Shown here piece by piece: positions 58,654-64,000 of a DNA stretch of 64,000 nt. The translations under genes were made by a program, and so were the position numbers. Under the pieces are notes generated by a model. That model had not been told where the DNA came from, did no database searches, and saw only the letters and a list, made by a program, of their open reading frames with translations. Numbering within the stretch: the stretch's first letter is position 1; each line of letters opens with the position of its first letter. The DNA comes from PALSA-1335 sp965231025 (GTDB taxonomy: Bacteria; Patescibacteriota; Gracilibacteria; UBA1369), in contig OZ246407.1 of the NCBI GenBank assembly GCA_965231025.1, forward strand, positions 992,001 to 1,056,000. The letters are read 5' to 3'.

Positions 58654-59406
58654 ATGCCCCTCCTCTTCCTGGACACCGAAACCACGGACAAAACCCCGGA
58701 CTCCCGCCTCCTCCAGCTGGCCTACAAAGACACGACCACCGGCGAAAGCGTCAACGAATATTTCAAACCGCCCGCCGGCGTGACCATCTCCTTTGGCGCG
58801 ATGGCCGTCCACCACATCACACCAAAAATGGTCGCGGACAAAGTCGAATTCCAGGGCAGCCCAGCCCGCTCCCGCCTCCAGGAACTCCTCAAAGACCACC
58901 TCCTGGTGGCCCACAACGCCCCCTTCGACGCCAAAATCCTCGCCAACGAAGGCATTACTGTGGAACCCGCCCGCACCATAGACACCCTTCGCGTTTCCAA
59001 ACACCTCATCCCGGAAAGCGAACAGTACAAACTCCAGTACCTGCGCTACGCCCTCAACCTGGACGGCGCGCTGGAAGCCCCGGCCTTCCCTCACGACGCC
59101 GCGGGCGATGTCATCATCCTCGAATCCCTCTTCAACCACCTCGGCAGCGTTATCCAGCAAAAATTCACCCTGGGCGGCACGGACGAAATCATCAAAAAAA
59201 TGCTGGAACTCACGCAAACCCCGGTCCTCCTCCAGACCTTTGCCTTTGGCAAATACATCAACAAAACCTTCCAGGAGGTCGCCTCCGCCGACCGCGGCTA
59301 CCTTGAATGGCTTGCCGCCAGCGAATCCAAAAAACCAAAACCTGACCAGAACGAGGAGCTGGTGTATACGCTGGGGTGGTGGTTAAACAGAAAGATTACC
59401 CCTTGA
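58654..59406 (+). CDS. DEDDh 3'-5' exonuclease with DUF3820-like tail
   Basis: 250 residues. Exo motifs: LLFLDTETTDKTPD (motif I, DxE), LLVAHNAPFDAKIL (motif II), and FPHDAAGDVIILESL (motif III, His and Asp). This is the DnaQ/exonuclease-X superfamily. The C-terminus FAFGKYINKTFQEVASADRGYLEWLA (quoted in part: FGKYINKTFQEVASADRGYL) matches the small DUF3820-like element often fused to such nucleases. Exact role (proofreading, repair or defence) is unknown. Its last 24 nt overlap the convergent dinD gene. Confidence 0.87.
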   Translation: MPLLFLDTETTDKTPDSRLLQLAYKDTTTGESVNEYFKPPAGVTISFGAMAVHHITPKMVADKVEFQGSPARSRLQELLKDHLLVAHNAPFDAKILANEGITVEPARTIDTLRVSKHLIPESEQYKLQYLRYALNLDGALEAPAFPHDAAGDVIILESLFNHLGSVIQQKFTLGGTDEIIKKMLELTQTPVLLQTFAFGKYINKTFQEVASADRGYLEWLAASESKKPKPDQNEELVYTLGWWLNRKITP

Positions 59407-60222
59407 ACCGTCCTTTGTCCCGATCCGCTTCTTCACCTCCTCAATATGCTCCTGTGGCGGCAAATCTTCAGGCATCGCTCCACCAATGTCCTTAATGGCC
59501 TTTCTTACTTTACCACCAACCACATAATGAGTCCGCGAAGCATTGCTTTCTCCAATCAACTGCCCCTCATCCAGTTTCCCCTTGAGTTGTTCATCGGTTT
59601 GAGTAATACGAAAAAGGTTTGCAGCAAGCTCAGTTGCCCCGGCTCTATCCAACAACTTATCATCTCCAAGCTTTTTCTTTTCCTGAATCTGTTTATTGGT
59701 AAGACCATAGAGACCTAAATAGCCGGCGTCATTAAATTTACCAAAATTCTTAACTCCAGAATCTTTGGCGGTCCGAAAAAGCTTCTTGTTATGATCGATA
59801 ACCTCACCACGAGTAAGAAATCGTTTTTCTTCCTCAGCAAGATTCTCAAAAAGTTCCTGCTTTCTGGTTTGGGTCGCAAAGTAAGTTTGAGCAAGCGCAA
59901 TAGACTCTTTGGTAGAATCACCATTTTGAGCAACAAGATAACAAGCATACCTTGAAAGCTTATAGTCAAGTATGGATTTTGTGGCTCCCTTACCTACTTC
60001 GATCATCTTGCTGATTTCAGCAAAGTGATCAACAACATTTTGTCCACTTAATGTACAGGCTGATTTTGCTTTTTCAATAACATTTTCAAAATTACGCCAT
60101 TGAGCATACTCAAGAATTTCCATCAATTCCCGCGCCTCCCAATACTCAACTCCATCCTCATCGATCTTTTTAATCTCCTCAAAATCTCTGTTCGGAGACC
60201 TTGGAGCTAAACTGTTATCCAT
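59383..60222 (-). CDS. dinD: DNA-damage-inducible protein D (DinD)
   Basis: 279 residues. FEEIKKIDEDGVEYWEARELMEILEYAQWRNFENVI (quoted in part: DGVEYWEARELMEILEYAQW) and YKLSRYACYLVAQNGDSTKESIALAQTYFATQTRKQE (in part: YACYLVAQNGDSTKESIALA) are the DinD/BRO-N signatures. In E. coli DinD is SOS-induced and inhibits RecA strand exchange. No LexA box was recognised upstream and no LexA lies in the window. A mobile gene often found in accessory regions. Confidence 0.92.
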   Translation of the reverse strand: MDNSLAPRSPNRDFEEIKKIDEDGVEYWEARELMEILEYAQWRNFENVIEKAKSACTLSGQNVVDHFAEISKMIEVGKGATKSILDYKLSRYACYLVAQNGDSTKESIALAQTYFATQTRKQELFENLAEEEKRFLTRGEVIDHNKKLFRTAKDSGVKNFGKFNDAGYLGLYGLTNKQIQEKKKLGDDKLLDRAGATELAANLFRITQTDEQLKGKLDEGQLIGESNASRTHYVVGGKVRKAIKDIGGAMPEDLPPQEHIEEVKKRIGTKDGSRGNLSV

Positions 60223-60340
60223 AGTTGTTCACATAAATAATAAGTCACATGCAGCATACCACCCCTAAGTTAAAATCCATCTAAAAACATCCTGAATTTC
60301 TCGTAAACTCAGCTATAATAACGACACCTAAACCAACCCC

Positions 60341-61081
60341 ATGGCCAAATTCCTAAAAACCAGGAGCAGGTACCTCACACTCATGAGCCTTAAATGGGTC
60401 TTAATAGCCCTTTTGATGCTTATCATCGTCATAGATATCACCTTTCTCTCCCCACTCATCAATCAAGCAACAAATGGGAATATGCTCGCCCAATGGATTG
60501 CTTTGGGAGTCGGAATAATAATCCCCATAGCCTTTATAGGACTGGCAAAACACTTTGAACGACGAAGCGACAATTTCTTCCTCGGAGACGACGGAGAACT
60601 GGAAGTCGAACGCATCCTCAAACAATTACCCGACGAATACCTCATCATCGCAGACCTGTTAAAACCAAGCGGAGGCAACATCGACTTTGTGGTTGTAGGC
60701 CCCACCGGAATTTTCGCCCTGGAAGTCAAAAAATGGTCCCGATCAAACAGAATATCGTTCGACGGGACAGACCTCACCTTTAACGGTAAACATTGGAAGA
60801 ACAACCCCCTCAAACAAGCCCGGGGCAACGCCATCGAGCTTGGCCTTTACTTAAGAAAAAAACTCAACGAGCACCATATTTTTGTAAACTCATTGGTCGT
60901 CTTCGCAAGCAGGCAAAACGTACACTTCGGCCTCAAGGAGGTCGGAAAAGGAGCGTACGTAATCTGCAAAGAGTTCCTTTTGGAACTGCTGACGGCAAAA
61001 GGAAAAACTGAATTATCCGCAACAGAAAGAGAGAAGATTTCAGAAAAAATAATGGAGAGTTTCAGCAAAACCGAACAATAA
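60341..61081 (+). CDS. NERD-domain membrane protein
   Basis: 246 residues. Two transmembrane helices (about 18-38 and 48-68) precede a NERD (nuclease-related) domain: GDDGELEVERILKQLPDEY, GGNIDFVVVGPTGIFALEVKKW (in part: NIDFVVVGPTGIFALEVKKW) with the D-x-V/E-V-K pattern of PD-(D/E)xK-type nucleases, and KQARGNAIEL. Activity of NERD proteins is inferred from the fold rather than shown. It lies among defence and repair genes. Confidence 0.88.
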   Translation: MAKFLKTRSRYLTLMSLKWVLIALLMLIIVIDITFLSPLINQATNGNMLAQWIALGVGIIIPIAFIGLAKHFERRSDNFFLGDDGELEVERILKQLPDEYLIIADLLKPSGGNIDFVVVGPTGIFALEVKKWSRSNRISFDGTDLTFNGKHWKNNPLKQARGNAIELGLYLRKKLNEHHIFVNSLVVFASRQNVHFGLKEVGKGAYVICKEFLLELLTAKGKTELSATEREKISEKIMESFSKTEQ

Positions 61082-61205
61082 GTTATAGTCTAATGACATT
61101 TTCATGAAATCCTGAAACCGCACCCTCAAAGGCGGCTCTTTTAAGCTAGAGATCACAAAAAAAAAGGGGTAACATACACATGATCTCCCATCTTCAAGAC
61201 CCTTT

Positions 61206-62753
61206 ATGCCCCCAAAAAACACCAAATCCACTGAAACCCTGGAAAAACAACTTTTCAAAGCCGCCGACAAACTCCGCAAAAATATTGATGCCGCTGAATA
61301 CAAGCACATTGTCCTCGGCCTCATTTTCCTCAAATATATTTCCGACTCATTTGAAGAACTCCACAACAAGCTCAAAACCGGAAAAGGAGAATACCAAGGA
61401 GCCGATCCCGAAGACCAGGACGAATACAGCGCCCAAAACGTTTTCTGGGTCCCATCCAATGCCCGCTGGTCCCAACTCCACTCAAGAGCCAAACTCCCTT
61501 CCATTGGCACAGACCTCGACGAAGCCATGGAAGCGATTGAAAAAGAAAATCCCACGCTCAAAGGCATTCTCCCAAAAGTGTATGCCCGACCAAATCTCGA
61601 CAAAGCCGCTCTCGGCAGCCTGATCGACCTCATCAGTAACATCGCCCTCGGCAACGAAGCTGCCAAATCCAAAGACATCCTCGGCCGCGTGTACGAATAT
61701 TTCCTCGGTGAATTCGCCAATGCCGAAGGCAAAAAAGGCGGACAATTTTATACGCCAAAATCTATCGTCAAGCTTCTCGTTGGCATGGTTGAACCGTTCA
61801 ACGGCAGAGTCTACGACCCATGTTGCGGTTCCGGCGGCATGTTCATCATGAGTGAAAAATTCGTGGAAGAACATCAGGGGAATCTCGACGATATCTCCAT
61901 TTACGGCCAGGAAAGCAATCAAACCACCTACCGCCTCTGCCGGATGAACCTCGCCATTCGCGGCATTGATGGATCACAAATCAAATGGAACAGCGAAGGG
62001 TCATTTCTCAAAGATGAACAACCCGACCTCAAAGCTGATTTCATCATCGCCAATCCCCCATTCAACCAATCCGACTGGGGCCAAGATCTCCTCCGCAAAG
62101 ATCCACGCTGGAAGTATGGTCTGCCACCGGCCAACAACGCCAACTTTGGCTGGATGCAGCACATGATCTATCACCTTGGCCCACACGGCATCATGGGCAT
62201 GGTCTTAGCTAACGGCTCACTATCATCCAACACATCCGGCGAAGGAGAAATCAGAAAAAACATCGTCGAAGCCGACCTTGTCGATTGCATCGTCGCACTT
62301 CCAACACAGCTTTTCTACAACACCGGCATCCCGGCCTGTTTATGGTTCATTTCCCGCAAACGTACAGGCAACGGTGACCGCAAACGCACCGGAGAAATCC
62401 TTTTCATCGACGCCAGCAACCTCGGCCACATGGAAGACCGCACCCATCGCATTTTCACCGATGAAGACGTCGACAAAATCACCACCACCTACCACGAATG
62501 GCGCAAAAACGGAGGAAAATACGAAGACACCAAAGGCTTCAGCAAATCAGCAACCATGGACCAAATCCAAAAGCACAACTTTGTGCTCACCCCTGGCCGC
62601 TACGTCGGCATAGCCGATGAAATAGACGACGGCATCCCGTTCGAACAAAAAATAAAAGCACTCACCAGCCAGCTCAAACAGCAGATGGAAGACGAAAAAA
62701 GGCTCAATGATGAGATAAAAAAACAATTAGAGAAAGTGGGATTCAAAATTTAA
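61206..62753 (+). CDS. hsdM: Type I restriction-modification methyltransferase subunit HsdM
   Basis: 515 residues. Adenine-N6 methylation in a type I system. N-terminal helical domain (LEKQLFKAADKLRKNIDAAEY, in part: LFKAADKLRKNIDAAEY), then KGGQFYTPKSIVKLLVGM, SAM motif I VYDPCCGSGGMFI, and the catalytic NPPF in FIIANPPFNQSDWG. Also GMVLANGSLSSNTSGEGEIR and LPTQLFYNTGIPACLWFISR, both standard. First gene of the operon hsdM - helical protein - PIN-like - probable hsdS. The restriction subunit hsdR is not in the window. Confidence 0.97.
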   Translation: MPPKNTKSTETLEKQLFKAADKLRKNIDAAEYKHIVLGLIFLKYISDSFEELHNKLKTGKGEYQGADPEDQDEYSAQNVFWVPSNARWSQLHSRAKLPSIGTDLDEAMEAIEKENPTLKGILPKVYARPNLDKAALGSLIDLISNIALGNEAAKSKDILGRVYEYFLGEFANAEGKKGGQFYTPKSIVKLLVGMVEPFNGRVYDPCCGSGGMFIMSEKFVEEHQGNLDDISIYGQESNQTTYRLCRMNLAIRGIDGSQIKWNSEGSFLKDEQPDLKADFIIANPPFNQSDWGQDLLRKDPRWKYGLPPANNANFGWMQHMIYHLGPHGIMGMVLANGSLSSNTSGEGEIRKNIVEADLVDCIVALPTQLFYNTGIPACLWFISRKRTGNGDRKRTGEILFIDASNLGHMEDRTHRIFTDEDVDKITTTYHEWRKNGGKYEDTKGFSKSATMDQIQKHNFVLTPGRYVGIADEIDDGIPFEQKIKALTSQLKQQMEDEKRLNDEIKKQLEKVGFKI

Positions 62754-62769
62754 CAAACTAAAAATCAAG

Positions 62770-63531
62770 ATGGAAATAAAAGACTCAACAATCGGCGAAA
62801 TCCTCGACAGCGAACGTGACATGGTTATCCATGGAGCAGAACTTTACGGCGAATTCTTCACAAATGCTTCCGAGCTCAATGACCTACTGATTAATTCTAT
62901 TAAATCCATAGATGATCCTGGTAAATTTATTTTTCTTGCATTTCTTTCACAGATAAGAAAACACCACACATTAGCGCTTTTTTCAACAGCACGGCGACAT
63001 CATGTGCAAGCTGGGATGGACCTACGCCAAGTCTATGAGTCCACAGCTTGGGCCGCCTATGCCATGGGGAATTCAGAAGATAATAAATTTTATGAAATAG
63101 ACAAACAAGGAACCATCCATACTCCTGACAGATTAGGAAACGCACGTAATGAATGGCTTAATGCGAACTACAAAACAAAATCTGATGAGATAAAAAATTT
63201 AAAAAAAATACTTAATGAGTCCATTGCCCATTCAAACGTTGTATATACATGCCAAAATTTCAAAGCAAAACCGAGTAGTAATCCAGGATTCTTACTAACT
63301 TTTTTCGATGAAGAAAATGAATATCAGAACAAAACTGACCTTTGGTTTATTGGCAATACAGCTATGGGAATCCTGGACCTTTTTTATGGCGTGAATAAAG
63401 ATTATCGGGTTTTTACCCCAGTTGATGACTTCATCCCTCGATTGAGAAGCTTAATTGAGCAAAACAATCGACTAAAAGAAGAATTAATGAAACATCCAGA
63501 TTTTCTGAAAACAACTCAAAATTCAAATTAA
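62770..63531 (+). CDS. Alpha-helical protein inside the hsd operon, unknown
   Basis: 253 residues, mainly helical, with no signal peptide or membrane segment. The segment ARRHHVQAGMDLRQVYESTAWAAYAMGN (in part: QAGMDLRQVYESTAWAAYAM) resembles the core of DUF5677/HEPN-like proteins found beside restriction and abortive-infection genes. This is a loose likeness and the HEPN catalytic R-x4-6-H is not clear. Base use is more A/T-rich than hsdM. It starts 16 nt after hsdM and 9 nt before the PIN-like gene, so it belongs to the same transcript. Confidence 0.6.
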   Translation: MEIKDSTIGEILDSERDMVIHGAELYGEFFTNASELNDLLINSIKSIDDPGKFIFLAFLSQIRKHHTLALFSTARRHHVQAGMDLRQVYESTAWAAYAMGNSEDNKFYEIDKQGTIHTPDRLGNARNEWLNANYKTKSDEIKNLKKILNESIAHSNVVYTCQNFKAKPSSNPGFLLTFFDEENEYQNKTDLWFIGNTAMGILDLFYGVNKDYRVFTPVDDFIPRLRSLIEQNNRLKEELMKHPDFLKTTQNSN

Positions 63532-63540
63532 TTTAATATT

Positions 63541-63951
63541 ATGGCCTTAAATCAAGGGCAACAACTCAAAGTTACACGGGATTCATGTGCAAATGTAAAA
63601 CTTCTCAAGAAATTAGAGCAAGAAGGTTTTATTAAAATATATGAAGTAATGACTGAAAACCAAACCAATAGCATTAAATCAAAAATTCTGCCTGTTGCGG
63701 TATATAACCACACAAAATACAACGAGTGTGTATATGGAGATGAAAATTCTTCTTATGGACCAATACGAGAAACTATAGGAAAACAAAATATTGGTGATGC
63801 AATAAAGCTCGAAGCTCATATAAGAAACAACCATGATTACTTCGTGACTGAGGACACAGATTTCCTTAATAAAAGGAGGGAATTAACCGAAAAATTTGGA
63901 ATTACAATAGTTACACCACTAGAATTAGCATCAATTTGCAATAATTCATGA
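63541..63951 (+). CDS. PIN-like protein inside the hsd operon
   Basis: 136 residues. The C-terminal half DAIKLEAHIRNNHDYFVTEDTDFLNKR and FGITIVTPLELASI (quoted in parts) match the later acidic residues of PIN-type nucleases (Asp/Glu, then D-T-D-F and a closing I-V-T-P-L-E-L). The N-terminal Asp would be in VTRDSCANVKLLKKL. It looks like a PIN RNase-type protein, but the first acidic site is weak. The stop overlaps the start of the next gene (ATGA). No antitoxin of the usual size precedes it. Confidence 0.55.
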   Translation: MALNQGQQLKVTRDSCANVKLLKKLEQEGFIKIYEVMTENQTNSIKSKILPVAVYNHTKYNECVYGDENSSYGPIRETIGKQNIGDAIKLEAHIRNNHDYFVTEDTDFLNKRRELTEKFGITIVTPLELASICNNS

Positions 63952-64000
63952 TTACAGATCAAATACATTGGCAACAGACTAATCTTGGATCGATATCTTC
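63948..64000 (+). CDS. Start of a probable type I specificity subunit (HsdS), cut by the window end
   Basis: The frame begins at an ATG overlapping the previous stop by 4 nt and runs to the window edge: MITDQIHWQQTNLGSIS. A short N-terminus with Trp followed by x-x-x-x-LG-x-(I/V) is typical of HsdS target-recognition subunits (W-x-x-x-x-L-G-D), and an hsdS is expected next in an hsdM operon. Only 17 residues are visible. Confidence 0.4.
   Translation, partial: MITDQIHWQQTNLGSIS

Noticed and set aside
1..64000. UGA read as glycine, as in some Gracilibacteria
   Set aside because: Many genes end at TGA with sensible C-termini (for example aguB, dacA and the DUF5652 gene), and no conserved Gly is encoded by TGA.
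1..64000. Insertion sequences or prophage genes
   Set aside because: No transposase, integrase, capsid or terminase was recognised anywhere in the window.

Overview
The window looks like a chromosomal segment of a Candidate Phyla Radiation (Patescibacteria) bacterium, most likely of the Peregrinibacteria/Gracilibacteria side. This is an inference from gene content. Supporting points are a DUF5652-type mini membrane protein, two TrmB-family regulators, an archaeal-type PEP carboxylase, S-layer-homology (SLH) surface proteins, very few clear Shine-Dalgarno sequences, and several large hydrophilic proteins of no known family. TGA acts as an ordinary stop throughout, so the Gly-recoded UGA code of some Gracilibacteria is not used here. 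Promoters are bacterial (TTGACA/TATAAT type). In several genes the -10 box ends 34-36 nt before the ATG.

Layout. 0-0.8 kb: end of a TPM-domain membrane protein, a promoter, a structured untranslated stretch and tRNA-Glu. 0.8-6.3 kb: a four-gene copper cassette on the minus strand (secreted Met/His-rich protein, HMA-SafE-double-cupredoxin fusion, CopZ-like chaperone, CopA ATPase). 6.3-14.8 kb: housekeeping genes (ROK kinase, MutY-Nudix, YdcF-like protein, RarA, HAD, Fe/Mn SOD, BCAM0308-like zinc protein, 3Fe-4S-type ferredoxin, NrnA). 14.9-18 kb: a truncated ribonucleotide-reductase-like protein followed by a 701-residue helical repeat protein. 18-23.6 kb: a complete arginine-to-putrescine route (arginine decarboxylase, agmatine deiminase, N-carbamoylputrescine amidase) with a TrmB regulator. 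23.7-28.3 kb: two membrane-anchored methyltransferases, a short ComEC, a second TrmB and a lipoprotein. 28.5-37.2 kb: envelope genes (SLH-CAP protein, LCP, DacA, MraY) and an ECF sigma/FecR-like pair. 37-43 kb: orphan protein, fructose-1,6-bisphosphatase, FtsL-like protein, RsmH with a histone-H1-like tail, small multidrug exporter. 43.3-47.8 kb: GAPDH, archaeal-type PEPC, an alpha-CTD-like protein, a methyltransferase-like protein. 47.8-57 kb: orphan protein, hrcA-grpE, an SLH surface protein, another orphan and dnaK. hrcA and dnaK carry CIRCE operators, and a repeat-bearing 33-codon gene follows dnaK before its terminator.

57-64 kb is accessory. It starts near a 37-nt tRNA/tmRNA-like 3' end and a 14-bp direct repeat, and carries a LysE exporter, a RelE-type toxin/antitoxin pair, a DEDDh exonuclease, DinD, a NERD protein and a type I restriction-modification operon. 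In that operon two extra genes (an alpha-helical protein and a PIN-like protein) lie between hsdM and a probable hsdS cut by the window end.

Together the genes describe a small fermentative or gluconeogenic cell with a peptidoglycan wall and SLH surface layer, active copper and oxygen defence, putrescine synthesis, an HrcA-controlled chaperone regulon and a defence island. The observations I consider least described are the RNR-derived ATP-cone protein, the H1-like tail on RsmH, the tandem alpha-CTD-like protein, the repeat micro-protein after dnaK, the structured RNA before tRNA-Glu, and the palindromic mosaic repeat that supplies the end of the agmatine deiminase gene.
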